Source of the DNA: Flavisolibacter sp.
GTDB lineage: Bacteria > Bacteroidota > Bacteroidia > Chitinophagales > Chitinophagaceae
Direction of reading: 5' to 3'
NCBI GenBank assembly: GCA_028288675.1
Contig: JAQBNG010000053.1
Coordinates: 1-34,429, forward strand
Length of the DNA stretch: 34,429 nucleotides
Below are positions 1 through 8,420 of the stretch, one piece after another. The first letter of the stretch is position 1; each line of letters opens with the position of its first letter. A program made the position numbers and the translations under genes. A model generated the notes under the pieces. The model saw only the letters and a program-made list of their open reading frames with translations, did no database searches and had not been told where the DNA came from.

Positions 1-1233
1 TTTCCCGGTGGCATTGATCCGCATGTACACCTTGATATGCCCTTCATGGGAACATTTTCAAGTGACAGTTATGAAACAGGTACAAGAGCAGCTTTGTATG
101 GTGGAACAACTATGGTGATTGATTTCATCTTACAAAAGCAAGGCGCTTCCTTGCAAGCTGCATTGGATGAATGGCGGTCAAGATCTGATAATAATTGTGT
201 AGGTGATTACAGCTTTCACATGGCCGTTACTGATTTCAATGAGAGCACCAAAAAAGAGATAAAGCATTTTATAGAAAAGGAAGGCATCACCTCTTTCAAA
301 ACCTTCATGGCATACAAAGGCGCCTTGATGATTGATGACCGCCAGATGATCGGCTTGATGGAAGAAGTAAAAAAGCAAGGAGGTTTAGTAACGGTTCATG
401 CGACCAATGGCGATATGATCGATTACCTGGTTGCAAAGCATAGAGAAGAAGGTAAGCTATCTCCGTTGTACCATTATCTTTCGCAACCTGAAGTAACTGA
501 AGCCGAAGCCTCGGAACGATTTGCCGACATGGCAAATTATACAGGTTGTCCTGGTTATATTGTTCATCTTACTTGCGAAGGAGCATTAAACGCAGTTCGT
601 GATGCTACAAGGAGAAACCAAACAATCTTGGTTGAAACCTGCATACAATATTTAGTGCTGGATGCATCGTTATATGAAAAAGATTTTGACGGAGCAAAAT
701 GGGTTATGAGTCCGCCGTTGCGGGAGAAAAAAGACCAGGCAACATTATGGGCAGGCATCAACCAGGGATTGGTGAAAGTTGTAGCAACAGATCATTGTCC
801 ATTTAAATGGCAGCAAAAATTGTTGGGCAAAGATGATTTTTCAAAAATTCCGAATGGCCATCCTGCTATTGAACATAGAATGGAATTATTGTACAGCGAA
901 GGTGTTCATACGGGAAGAATCTCTTTAAATAAATATGTTGAAGTAACGAGTACCAATCCTGCAAAAATCTTTGGAATGTTCCCGCAAAAAGGAACTATCG
1001 GTATTGATAGCGATGCTGACCTAGTCATTTTCGACCCAACGAAAAAGCACTCCATCTCGTCATCTACTCATCACATGAATGTTGACTATTCGGCGTATGA
1101 AGGCTGGGAGCTTACCGGTAAAATAAAAACAGTTTTATTAAGAGGCAAGGTTGCGGTTGATAATAACGAATGCAAAATTGATAAAGGCTTTGGAAAGTTT
1201 ATCAAACGCAATAAAGTAAACGGAATAATTTAA
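1..1233 (+). CDS. hydA: Dihydropyrimidinase / D-hydantoinase (5' truncated by window edge)
   Basis: Cytosolic metal-dependent cyclic amidohydrolase that hydrolyses 5,6-dihydrouracil or dihydrothymine to N-carbamoyl-beta-amino acids. The reading frame is open from base 1, so the start codon and roughly the first 60 residues lie outside the window. Visible metal-site elements in order: the H-x-H pair (codons at 22-30, GIDPHVHL), the lysine expected to be carboxylated in SFKTFMAYKG (298-300 is the first lysine), His in TVHATNGD (397-399), His in IVHLTCEGA (565-567), and Asp in VATDHCPF (790-792). The order and spacing match the hydantoinase/dihydropyrimidinase family. The next gene, 26 bp downstream, is a beta-ureidopropionase, followed by both subunits of dihydropyrimidine dehydrogenase. 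That context favours dihydropyrimidinase over a generic hydantoinase or allantoinase. The C-terminus is complete. Confidence 0.93.
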   Translation, partial: FPGGIDPHVHLDMPFMGTFSSDSYETGTRAALYGGTTMVIDFILQKQGASLQAALDEWRSRSDNNCVGDYSFHMAVTDFNESTKKEIKHFIEKEGITSFKTFMAYKGALMIDDRQMIGLMEEVKKQGGLVTVHATNGDMIDYLVAKHREEGKLSPLYHYLSQPEVTEAEASERFADMANYTGCPGYIVHLTCEGALNAVRDATRRNQTILVETCIQYLVLDASLYEKDFDGAKWVMSPPLREKKDQATLWAGINQGLVKVVATDHCPFKWQQKLLGKDDFSKIPNGHPAIEHRMELLYSEGVHTGRISLNKYVEVTSTNPAKIFGMFPQKGTIGIDSDADLVIFDPTKKHSISSSTHHMNVDYSAYEGWELTGKIKTVLLRGKVAVDNNECKIDKGFGKFIKRNKVNGII

Positions 1234-1259
1234 TACCTTACTATCTATAATTTAATTAC

Positions 1260-2126
1260 ATGCCACGAATCATCAAATCAGGCCTTATACAAATGTCGCT
1301 TCCTAAAACCGAAGGCGAAGGAACCATCGAAGAAATAAAAGAAGCGATGTTTCAAAAACATATTCCACTCATTGAAAAAGCCGGCGAACAAGGTGTTCAA
1401 ATTCTTTGTTTACAGGAGATTTTTAATACGCCCTATTTCTGTCCTGGACAAGACAGGAAGTGGTACGAGTCCGCGGAACCAGTTCCGGGTCCAACTACAA
1501 ACCGGATGGCTGAATATGCGAAGAAATACAACATGGTGATTATTGTTCCGGTGTATGAAAAAGAGCAGGCCGGTGTTTTATATAACACGGCTGCGGTGAT
1601 TGATGCTGACGGAACTTATCTTGGCAAGTACCGCAAAAACCATATTCCCCATACATCAGGCTTCTGGGAAAAGTTTTTCTTCAAGCCTGGAAACCTTGGC
1701 TATCCAGTGTTTCAAACAAAGTATGCAAAGGTTGGCGTGTACATCTGTTACGATCGTCACTTCCCTGATGGTGCAAGAGTTCTGGGTTTAAATGGTGCTG
1801 AGATCGTGTATAACCCTTCTGCAACTGTTGCAGGGTTATCACAATATTTATGGAAGCTGGAGCAACCGGCGCATGCGGCTGCCAACGGATATTTCATGGG
1901 TTGTATCAACCGCGTTGGCGAAGAAAAGCCATGGAACCTTGGTAAGTTTTATGGCTCCTCTTATTTCGTCGATCCAAGAGGACAAATCTTTGCACAGGCG
2001 TCAGAAGATAGTGACGAATTGCTGGTATCAGAATTTGATCTGGACATGATTGAAGAAGTAAGAAGTGTATGGCAGTTCTATAGAGACAGAAGACCCGAAA
2101 CGTATGAAAAACTTGTAGAGCTATGA
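1260..2126 (+). CDS. Beta-ureidopropionase (N-carbamoyl-beta-alanine amidohydrolase), nitrilase superfamily
   Basis: Carbon-nitrogen hydrolase of 288 aa. The nitrilase-superfamily catalytic triad is visible: Glu53 in CLQEIFNTPYF, Lys126 in GKYRKNHIPH, and Cys163 in VYICYDRHFPDGAR. It would convert N-carbamoyl-beta-alanine (or the beta-aminoisobutyrate analogue) to the beta-amino acid, CO2 and NH3, the third step of reductive pyrimidine catabolism. The ATG at 1260 starts 26 bp after the dihydropyrimidinase stop and no Shine-Dalgarno sequence is evident, as is usual in this phylum. N-carbamoylputrescine amidase is the closest alternative within the superfamily. The flanking hydA and preTA genes make ureidopropionase the better call. 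Confidence 0.9.
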   Translation: MPRIIKSGLIQMSLPKTEGEGTIEEIKEAMFQKHIPLIEKAGEQGVQILCLQEIFNTPYFCPGQDRKWYESAEPVPGPTTNRMAEYAKKYNMVIIVPVYEKEQAGVLYNTAAVIDADGTYLGKYRKNHIPHTSGFWEKFFFKPGNLGYPVFQTKYAKVGVYICYDRHFPDGARVLGLNGAEIVYNPSATVAGLSQYLWKLEQPAHAAANGYFMGCINRVGEEKPWNLGKFYGSSYFVDPRGQIFAQASEDSDELLVSEFDLDMIEEVRSVWQFYRDRRPETYEKLVEL

Positions 2127-2270
2127 TAAATGTTGGATAATGAATGTTGAATTTTTTGATACCCGGCAACAGTAATACTATGAATCGTCGATTGCACAGT
2201 TTATGCTGAGGCCTCCGAAGTACACTCTTCAACGTTCAGAACATTATTCGACATAACATTCAACATTCAA
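2127..2270. repeat. Inverted heptad repeats between ureidopropionase and preT genes
   Basis: Starting directly after the tga stop, 2128-2155 reads as 7-bp units TAAATGT, TGGATAA, TGAATGT, TGAATTT. The opposite strand of 2228-2269 reads as units TGAATGT, TGAATGT, TATGTCG, AATAATG, TTCTGAA, CGTTGAA. The two arms are therefore degenerate inverted copies with the same 7-bp period. They enclose about 70 bp that holds a copy of the CACTCTT intergenic repeat. The right arm runs to within a few bases of the preT start. No ORF is enclosed. Confidence 0.6.
2158..2240 (+). repeat. Intergenic repeat family with CACTCTTnnA core, copy 1
   Basis: Bases 2192-2229 match 24104-24141 with two mismatches over 38 bp, including TTGCACAGTTTATGCTGAGG and CCGAAGTACACTCTT. 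The left part, ACCCGGCaACAGTAATACTAT, resembles the left parts of the copies at 9776 and 24070. Non-coding and nested inside the inverted heptad arms. Confidence 0.6.
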
Positions 2271-2274
2271 AATA

Positions 2275-3687
2275 ATGATCTTAAACAATCGCTTATCCGC
2301 TGAAGAATACGAAGCAAACTTCAGCGATATTCATCCGCCTTTCGATAAAAAAGAAGCTGCTTTGGTGGAAGCTAACCGCTGCCTGTTTTGCTACGATGCG
2401 CCCTGCATTAAACAATGCCCAACGAGCATCAACATTCCAAAATTCATTAAGCAGATCACAACAGATAATATCAAAGGATCGGCGCATACGATTTTCGATT
2501 CTAACATTTTTGGTGGCGGTTGTTCACGGGTTTGCCCGGTAGAAAAATTATGCGAAGGAAGTTGTGTATATAATTTAATGCACGAAGACCCGATTCCAAT
2601 TGCAAAGCTTCAACGTTACTCAACCGAAAAAGCCATCAAAGAAAAATGGCAGCTGTTTAACCGCAAGCCATCAACAGGAAGGAGGGTAGCCATCATCGGC
2701 GCCGGCCCGGCAGGACTTTCCTGCGCACATGGTTTATCAAGAGAAGGCATTGATGTAACCGTTTTTGAAAAAGAAGCAAAGGGCGGTGGATTAATGACGT
2801 ATGGCATTGCAGCGTATAAAGTCACTCCGGAGTTTTGCCAGGACGAAGTTGATTTTGTTACATCGCTTGGTGGAATTAAAATAGAATACAATAAAGAGCT
2901 TGGCAAAAATATTTCATTAGGCGAATTAAAAGTTCAATACGATGCAGTGTTTCTTGGCATTGGTGTCGGGCTTGCCCGGCAACTGGAAATTCCGGGTGAA
3001 GATCTTGAAGGTGTTGTTGATGCCATTGAATTTATTTACAACCTGCGTTCAAAAACATTTAACCAAATTCCTGTTGGTGATAAAGTAGTGGTAATTGGTT
3101 TGGGCATGACGGCGATAGATGCCGCCACACAAGCTAAACGTCTTGGTGCAAAAGAAGTAACGATTGTTTATAGGCGAACGCAAGAAGAAATGCCGTGTAC
3201 CCAGGTTGAACTTGACATTGCTATGCTTGATGGTTGCACCATTAAGTGGCTGGCAGCCCCCAAGGAAGTGATTGGTGAAGAAGGAAAGGTCACAGCGCTT
3301 GTTTGCAGTGTAATGGAATTAGGCATAGCTGATACATCGGGACGAAGAGCACCTGCTGATACAGGCAAAACATTTACGCTGGAAGTGGATATGATCATCA
3401 AAGCTGCCGGGCAGACTCCTTTCAAACAATTGGTTGATCAAAATGACCTGCAAAATGCTGGCGGTAAATTAGTGGTAAAGAACAATGCAACAAATATAGA
3501 CAGTGTGTTCGCAGGTGGCGATTGTGTTAATGGGGGTAAAGAAGTTGTAGATGCAGTACAGGCAGGGAAAGACGGAGCTAAAGCTATTTTGGAATACTTA
3601 GCAATGGCGGATTCAGAAGTAAAAATGATGAATGAAATAGAGCCAAGCGCATTCAATTCGTTTCAAAACCCTGTTCCAAATTTGTAA
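2275..3687 (+). CDS. preT: NAD(P)H-dependent dihydropyrimidine dehydrogenase subunit PreT
   Basis: Flavoprotein subunit (470 aa) that takes electrons from NAD(P)H and passes them through FeS clusters to PreA, reducing uracil/thymine. The N-terminal double-cluster module has Cys36, 39, 44, 48 (CLFCYDAPCIKQCP) and Cys83, 87, 93, 97 (CSRVCPVEKLCEGSC). Gln113 in KLQRYSTE aligns with the unusual Gln cluster ligand known in mammalian DPD. An FAD dinucleotide fold follows at about 139-165 (GAGPAGLSC then VTVFE), and a second fold for NAD(P) near 265-295 (IGLGMTAIDAA, IVYRR). Near the C-terminus GGDCVNGGKEVVDAVQAG is the usual FAD-binding end of the GltD-like fold. The ATG at 2275 gives the normal N-terminus. 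A small subunit of glutamate synthase is the family alternative, but pairing with PreA decides the call. Confidence 0.93.
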   Translation: MILNNRLSAEEYEANFSDIHPPFDKKEAALVEANRCLFCYDAPCIKQCPTSINIPKFIKQITTDNIKGSAHTIFDSNIFGGGCSRVCPVEKLCEGSCVYNLMHEDPIPIAKLQRYSTEKAIKEKWQLFNRKPSTGRRVAIIGAGPAGLSCAHGLSREGIDVTVFEKEAKGGGLMTYGIAAYKVTPEFCQDEVDFVTSLGGIKIEYNKELGKNISLGELKVQYDAVFLGIGVGLARQLEIPGEDLEGVVDAIEFIYNLRSKTFNQIPVGDKVVVIGLGMTAIDAATQAKRLGAKEVTIVYRRTQEEMPCTQVELDIAMLDGCTIKWLAAPKEVIGEEGKVTALVCSVMELGIADTSGRRAPADTGKTFTLEVDMIIKAAGQTPFKQLVDQNDLQNAGGKLVVKNNATNIDSVFAGGDCVNGGKEVVDAVQAGKDGAKAILEYLAMADSEVKMMNEIEPSAFNSFQNPVPNL

Positions 3688-3696
3688 TGTTGACTA

Positions 3697-3762
3697 GAAT
3701 TACAGAATGTATAAGAGTGCGACGCAACAGTTGACGATAGTAGCACTGGAGCTTAGTACATA
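3697..3762 (-). repeat. Intergenic CACTCTTnnA repeat, copy 2 (inverted)
   Basis: Lies in the 106-bp gap between preT and preA. AAGAGTGCGACGCAAC (3713-3728) followed by GCTTAGTACATA (3751-3762) recurs with the same spacing at 24373-24423. On the minus strand it reads TTGCGTCGCACTCTTATACATTCTGTAATT, sharing CACTCTTnnACATTCTGTnAT with the copy at 24135. Confidence 0.6.
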
Positions 3763-3793
3763 AATTTTATTTCGAAAAATATAACTCATTCTC

Positions 3794-5062
3794 ATGGCTG
3801 ATATCTCCGCAAACTTTCTCGGCATCAAATCGCCTAATCCATTTTGGTTAGCGAGTGCACCCCCGACAGATAAAAAAATCAATGTGCTCCGCGCCTTTGA
3901 AGCCGGCTGGGGCGGCGTGGTTTGGAAAACTTTAGGCTCACAAGTAAAAAATGTCTCTTCACGCTATTCTGCTGTCAATTATAACGGCAGCCGTGTAATG
4001 GGGTTTAATAATATCGAACTCATTTCTGACCGTCCATTGGATACAAATCTTCGTGAGATTGAAGAGTGTATCAAACTGTTTCCAGACCGAGCCATGATCG
4101 TTTCGTTAATGGCAGATAACACAAGAGAGAGTTGGCATGAGCTAATAAAAAAAGTGGAAGATACCGGTGCACATGGAGTGGAATTAAACTTTGGTTGCCC
4201 GCATGGCATGACCGAAAGAGGCATGGGTGCAGCAGTTGGGCAAGACCCCGAGATCGCAAGAATGGTGGTGGAGTGGGTTATGGAGAAAGCGGCTATACCT
4301 GTTATTACTAAACTCACTCCCAATGTGCATTCCGTAGTTCCGACAGGAATAGCAGCAGTAGAAGGAGGCAGCAATGCTTTGTCATTGATAAACACGATAC
4401 AATCTGTAACAGGCATTGACCTGGATACGTTTGTACCTAATCCTTATGTTGCAGGTAAATCTGTTTTCGGTGGCTATTGCGGACCTGCAGTAAAACCAAT
4501 TGCTTTAAAGTTTTTAGCCACTATAAGTCAGGATGAGACAACAAGAAAAGTTCCTGTCTCAGGCATCGGTGGCATCAGCACATGGAAAGATGCCGTGGAA
4601 TTTATGTTGCTTGGCGCCTCTAATGTGCAGGTATGCACTGCTGCCATGAAGCATGGATTTCGCATTGTAGAAGATCTGTGTGAAGGCTTAAACAATTGGA
4701 TGGATGAAAAAGGGTTTGCCACTATCAACGATTTCATTGGCAAATCTGTTCCAACCCTAACTCATTGGGAAGACCTTGATATTAATTACCACCATGTAGC
4801 CAAAATTGACCAGGATAAATGTATCCATTGTGGGCTTTGCTACATTGCCTGTGAGGATACTTCGCATCAATCCATTTCTCTGGCTTACGGAAAACCTTAT
4901 AATACTTATGCAATAAAAGAGGAGGAATGTGTAGGCTGTAATTTATGCCAGCTAATTTGCCCGGTGGAGAACTGTATTACGATGGAAGTACAGCGCAAAG
5001 GCGAAGAATATCTGAATTGGAAAGATTTTCAGCGGCTGGGAATGGCCTTAAATGACCATTAA
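3794..5062 (+). CDS. preA: Dihydropyrimidine dehydrogenase subunit PreA (FMN and 2x[4Fe-4S])
   Basis: Catalytic subunit (422 aa). Residues about 1-330 form a dihydroorotate-dehydrogenase-like FMN barrel. The expected catalytic Cys is Cys135 in ELNFGCPHGMTERGMG, the counterpart of the active-site Cys of mammalian DPD. The C-terminal ferredoxin module has two CxxCxxCxxxC clusters: Cys343/346/349/353 (CIHCGLCYIAC) and Cys379/382/385/389 (CVGCNLCQLIC). It reduces uracil/thymine at the FMN site with electrons from PreT. Bacterial PreT-PreA is the split form of the single-chain animal enzyme. The gene is 106 bp downstream of preT, in the same direction, with a CACTCTT repeat in the gap. Length and start are typical of the family. 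Confidence 0.94.
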   Translation: MADISANFLGIKSPNPFWLASAPPTDKKINVLRAFEAGWGGVVWKTLGSQVKNVSSRYSAVNYNGSRVMGFNNIELISDRPLDTNLREIEECIKLFPDRAMIVSLMADNTRESWHELIKKVEDTGAHGVELNFGCPHGMTERGMGAAVGQDPEIARMVVEWVMEKAAIPVITKLTPNVHSVVPTGIAAVEGGSNALSLINTIQSVTGIDLDTFVPNPYVAGKSVFGGYCGPAVKPIALKFLATISQDETTRKVPVSGIGGISTWKDAVEFMLLGASNVQVCTAAMKHGFRIVEDLCEGLNNWMDEKGFATINDFIGKSVPTLTHWEDLDINYHHVAKIDQDKCIHCGLCYIACEDTSHQSISLAYGKPYNTYAIKEEECVGCNLCQLICPVENCITMEVQRKGEEYLNWKDFQRLGMALNDH

Positions 5063-5063
5063 A

Positions 5064-5135
5064 ATGGAAAAGGTTATTTCTTTTTTCTTTTTAACAGGGT
5101 TATTCAATTTCCTGCTGTACATTACAGGAGTATAA
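5064..5135 (+). CDS. Candidate 23-aa hydrophobic peptide directly after preA
   Basis: An ATG one base after the preA stop opens a 23-codon frame, MEKVISFFFLTGLFNFLLYI plus TGV, which is almost entirely one hydrophobic helix. The position would allow translational coupling to preA. No family is recognised and no ribosome-binding site is obvious. A random AT-rich ORF is a real possibility. Confidence 0.25.
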   Translation: MEKVISFFFLTGLFNFLLYITGV

Positions 5136-5175
5136 CGGATCATAAAACAATAACCATTTAAACAAAACAATATCT

Positions 5176-5277
5176 ATGAATTGGAGAGATGTACTGGCGG
5201 TTTTGCTTGGTATTAAAAAACCTCAACCGGTTTTGATTCCCCTTCCTAAAAGCAATAAAGGCCCTCAAAAAAAATAA
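5176..5277 (+). CDS. Candidate 33-aa small protein upstream of terminator
   Basis: ATG to TAA of 33 codons. It begins MNWRDVLAVLLGIKKPQPVL and ends in a basic tail (NKGPQKK). An amphipathic start with a basic C-terminus is common among small Bacteroidota ORFs. It ends 22 bp before a strong intrinsic terminator, so it would be the last cistron of the pyrimidine operon or a separate short transcript. No function is recognised. Confidence 0.35.
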   Translation: MNWRDVLAVLLGIKKPQPVLIPLPKSNKGPQKK

Positions 5278-5299
5278 GTTGAAATTCATTTTTTGTTAA

Positions 5300-5330
5300 C
5301 CCTCCGCCTGATGCGGGGGGTTTATTTTTT
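5300..5330 (+). terminator. Intrinsic terminator after pre operon
   Basis: Stem CCCTCCGC (5300-5307) pairs with GCGGGGGG (5313-5320) over 8 bp including one G-U pair. The loop is CTGAT and TTTATTTTTT follows. A strong plus-strand rho-independent terminator separating the pyrimidine genes from the acylase gene. Confidence 0.8.
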
Positions 5331-5354
5331 ATCTTCATCCCCATATTTCACTGT

Positions 5355-7496
5355 ATGAAAAAATATCTTTTCCTTCTGCTTTTTCCGCTTACATCAATTG
5401 CCCAAAATTTTACACCGCAGGAGATAGCCCGTTGGGAAACGCATGCTGCCCGGGTTACAGTTGTAGAAGATAATTGGGGGGTTCCGCACATTTACGGCAA
5501 AACTGATGCGGATGCAGTGTTTGGTTTACTATATGTACAGTGTGAGCAAAACTTTCAAAGAGTTGAGCTGAATAATTTGGAAATGATGGGAAGGCTTTCC
5601 GAAGTGACAGGCAAAAAAGCGCTGTATGATGATTTGAAAATGAAGATGATTTATGATAGCAGCGCCGCCATTATGGACTATAACAACAGTGCACCCTGGT
5701 TTAAAAAACTGTTAGATGCCGCTGCCGATGGTGTCAATTTCTTTTTATATAAACATCCCGAGACAAAACCGGCTGTACTTAAACGCTTCGAACCCTGGTT
5801 TACTTTATTGCGTACAAACGGGAGCATTTCTGCTACGCAAACGGGAGGGATAACCGTGGAAGAAATAAGAAAGTTGTATAAAATTGACGATGCATCCACT
5901 TCTTTCAATAAAGAGACACAATCCTATGTAGCCGATAAAACTGGCTCAAATGGTTTTGCTGTGAGTCCATTGAAAACGCAATCAAAGAATGCTATTCTGT
6001 ATATCAATCCGCATACAAGTTTTTACTACCGTACAGAAGTGCAGATGATTAGTGAAGAAGGGCTGAATGCATACGGTGGTGTTACCTGGGGAACTTTTTT
6101 TGTATTTCAGGGTTTCAATGAACACTGTGGCTGGATGCATACGTCAGGCGAAGCAGACGTTGCGGATTTGTTTATCGAAAAAATTGAAAAAAAAGGAAAT
6201 GACTTTACTTACCTCTATGATGGAAAAGTTTATCCTGTAAAGACAAAACAACTAAGCGTCAATTACAAACAAGATGGCGCTTTGCACAAAGAGACTTTCA
6301 CTACCTATGCTACAGTACACGGTCCGGTAATGGGTATTAGAAATGGCCAATGGCTTGCTCTTAGGGAGGCTAACCGATCACTGGATGCACTCATGCAATC
6401 GTGGTTGCGGACAAAAGCGGCTGGCTTTGCCGATTTTAAAAAAATAATGGAACTGCGGGCCAATGCATCTGACAATACGGTGTTTGCCGATGATAAAGGA
6501 AACATCGCCTACTGGCATGGCAATTTTATTCCAAAGCGTAATCCGAAACTTGATTACAGCCAACCCGTTGATGGCACTACTTCGGCCTCGGATTGGAAAG
6601 GCCTTCATCCGTTAGACGAAATTGTACATGTGTACAACCCAAAAACCGGGTGGATACAAAATTGCAACTCCACTCCTTTTACAGTTTCTGGACACAGCAG
6701 CCCTAAAAAGGAAGCCTATCCTACGTATATGGCACCTGATAGCGAAACGGCAAGAGCGGTAAACGCCATTCGATTGCTAGGCAATGCAAAAGATATTACA
6801 CTGGACAAGATGATCGCCATCGGCTATGACCGTTATCTTTCGGCTTTTGATGTTTTGCTGCCTCCGCTGTTTAAAGCCTATAATGGGTTAGAAAAATCAG
6901 ACCCAATAAAACAAAAATTAGAAGAGGCAGTTTACCTATTGCAATTGTGGGATAAGTATGCGTCTGCATCTTCAGTGGCCACCACATTGGCGGTTGAATG
7001 GGCTTGGAAATTAGCCGCTAAAACAGGAACAAGCCAGGCAGGTTCGATGGTAAAAAATCCGACAGCATCTGAACTGTTGGCACTTATGACGGAAGTATTG
7101 AATGATTTGGAGAGGAACTTTAAAACATGGAAAGTGGCCTGGGGGGACATCAACCGCTATCAAAGAACAAAGGATAACAAGTTTAACGATGATGAACAAA
7201 GCTGGCCGGTGGCTTTAGGTCCCGGTACGTGGGGCTCTATTCCTTCGTTCAGCACAAGTCGTGCAAATACAAAAAAAAGGTATGGTGTTCATGGAAACAG
7301 TTTTGTTGCTGCAGTCGAATTTGGCAAGAAACTAAAAGCAAAAACAATACTTGTCAGCGGGGAATCCTTTGACCCGTCATCAAAACATTTTACCGACCAG
7401 GCAACAGGTTACATAGAGGGAAAGTTTAAGGACATCAATTTTTATAAAGAAGATGTGCTGAAAAAAGCTGAACGCACTTATCACCCCGGCGAATAG
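5355..7496 (+). CDS. Secreted penicillin/AHL acylase family Ntn-hydrolase
   Basis: Precursor of 713 aa with a signal peptide (MKKYLFLLLFPLTSIAQ). The alpha-subunit signature VVEDNWGVPHIYGKTDADA is at about 36-54 and GLLYVQCEQNFQR at 57-69. Ser198 in KTGSNGFAVSP is the expected autocatalytic cleavage site and N-terminal nucleophile of the beta subunit. Downstream, INPHTSFYYR and HCGWMHTSGEADV carry further conserved family positions. The family hydrolyses amide-linked acyl groups (penicillins, acyl-homoserine lactones, other N-acyl compounds) in the periplasm or outside the cell; the substrate cannot be read from sequence. Transcribed alone, between a terminator upstream and a separate promoter for the next gene. 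Length matches the family precursor size. Confidence 0.88.
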   Translation: MKKYLFLLLFPLTSIAQNFTPQEIARWETHAARVTVVEDNWGVPHIYGKTDADAVFGLLYVQCEQNFQRVELNNLEMMGRLSEVTGKKALYDDLKMKMIYDSSAAIMDYNNSAPWFKKLLDAAADGVNFFLYKHPETKPAVLKRFEPWFTLLRTNGSISATQTGGITVEEIRKLYKIDDASTSFNKETQSYVADKTGSNGFAVSPLKTQSKNAILYINPHTSFYYRTEVQMISEEGLNAYGGVTWGTFFVFQGFNEHCGWMHTSGEADVADLFIEKIEKKGNDFTYLYDGKVYPVKTKQLSVNYKQDGALHKETFTTYATVHGPVMGIRNGQWLALREANRSLDALMQSWLRTKAAGFADFKKIMELRANASDNTVFADDKGNIAYWHGNFIPKRNPKLDYSQPVDGTTSASDWKGLHPLDEIVHVYNPKTGWIQNCNSTPFTVSGHSSPKKEAYPTYMAPDSETARAVNAIRLLGNAKDITLDKMIAIGYDRYLSAFDVLLPPLFKAYNGLEKSDPIKQKLEEAVYLLQLWDKYASASSVATTLAVEWAWKLAAKTGTSQAGSMVKNPTASELLALMTEVLNDLERNFKTWKVAWGDINRYQRTKDNKFNDDEQSWPVALGPGTWGSIPSFSTSRANTKKRYGVHGNSFVAAVEFGKKLKAKTILVSGESFDPSSKHFTDQATGYIEGKFKDINFYKEDVLKKAERTYHPGE

Positions 7497-7549
7497 TCAG
7501 TTTAAAGGCGGTGTAAAACTTTTCAAAACAAATTATTTCTTTCACCGTA

Positions 7550-7579
7550 TTTATACGACTTCAATTTGGGTTAGGTTTG
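7550..7579 (+). promoter_or_regulatory. Bacteroidota-type promoter for the SDR gene
   Basis: TAGGTTTG at 7572-7579 is a perfect match to the TAnnTTTG -7 element. TTTA (7550-7553), 18 bp upstream, approximates the TTTG -33 element. The predicted start would leave a leader of about 12 nt before the ATG at 7598. Confidence 0.55.
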
Positions 7580-7597
7580 CCGCTGTAAGACTATACT

Positions 7598-8407
7598 ATG
7601 GCGGATTTTTTTAAAGATAAAGTAGCAGTAGTTACAGGCGGAACCGATGGCATTGGAAAAGCATTGGTAGAGCTATTGTTGATGCAAGGCGCCAAAGTAG
7701 CGACTTGTGGCCGGCACCAGGATAAACTGTATCGCTTACAATCCGACTTTCCCTCCTACCCTTTGCATGCGGTTTTAGCTGATGTTAGTAACGAAAATGA
7801 TTGCCGTCATTTTATTGAATCTACCATACAAGTTTTTGGCGGGATAGATATATTAATTAATAATGCAGGGGTTTCTATGAGGGCCTTATTGAAAGACACG
7901 TCTGCCGATGTCATCAAAAAAGTTATGGAGATCAACTTCTTTGGTTCAGTGTACTGCACCAAGTTTTCGTTGAATTCCATCGTAGAAAGAAAAGGCTCTA
8001 TTGTAGGCGTATCATCTATAGCAGGCTACCGGGGATTACCGGGCCGCAGTGGTTATTCCGCATCCAAATTTGCTTTGCAGGGCTGGCTGGAAGCAATTCG
8101 TACCGAGCTGCTGGATGATGACGTTCATGTAATGTGGGTGTGTCCTGGATTCACTGCTTCTAACATTAGAAACGCGGCTTTAAATAAAGATGGTAATGCA
8201 CAGGGCGAAAGTCCGTTGGATGAAGGCAAGCTAATGCCACCGGGTGAAGTAGCTGAAGAAATTTTACAGGCAATAAGAAAACGAAAACGAACACTGGTGC
8301 TAACCTTCACCGGCAAGCAAACGGTTTTCATGAATAAATTTTTCCCTTCCTGGTCGGATAAATTAGTGAAGAACTTTTTTTTTAAGGACGGAAGGCTGAT
8401 AAAATGA
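7598..8407 (+). CDS. Short-chain dehydrogenase/reductase (classical SDR)
   Basis: NAD(P)-dependent oxidoreductase of 269 aa. The cofactor-binding TGGTDGIGKA spans residues 13-22, NNAG is at 88-91, catalytic Ser140 is in GVSSIAGYRG, and the Tyr153/Lys157 pair is in GYSASKFAL. PG at about 190 (WVCPGF) is the usual strand after the active site. The C-terminal segment (TFTGKQTVFMNKFFPSWSDKL) resembles the membrane-proximal tail of DHRS7-like or short-chain acyl-reductase SDRs, so a lipid or steroid-like substrate is possible but not shown. Own promoter; ends 14 bp before the inverted heptad element. Confidence 0.88.
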   Translation: MADFFKDKVAVVTGGTDGIGKALVELLLMQGAKVATCGRHQDKLYRLQSDFPSYPLHAVLADVSNENDCRHFIESTIQVFGGIDILINNAGVSMRALLKDTSADVIKKVMEINFFGSVYCTKFSLNSIVERKGSIVGVSSIAGYRGLPGRSGYSASKFALQGWLEAIRTELLDDDVHVMWVCPGFTASNIRNAALNKDGNAQGESPLDEGKLMPPGEVAEEILQAIRKRKRTLVLTFTGKQTVFMNKFFPSWSDKLVKNFFFKDGRLIK

Positions 8408-8420
8408 TTTCGGTTTTTGA

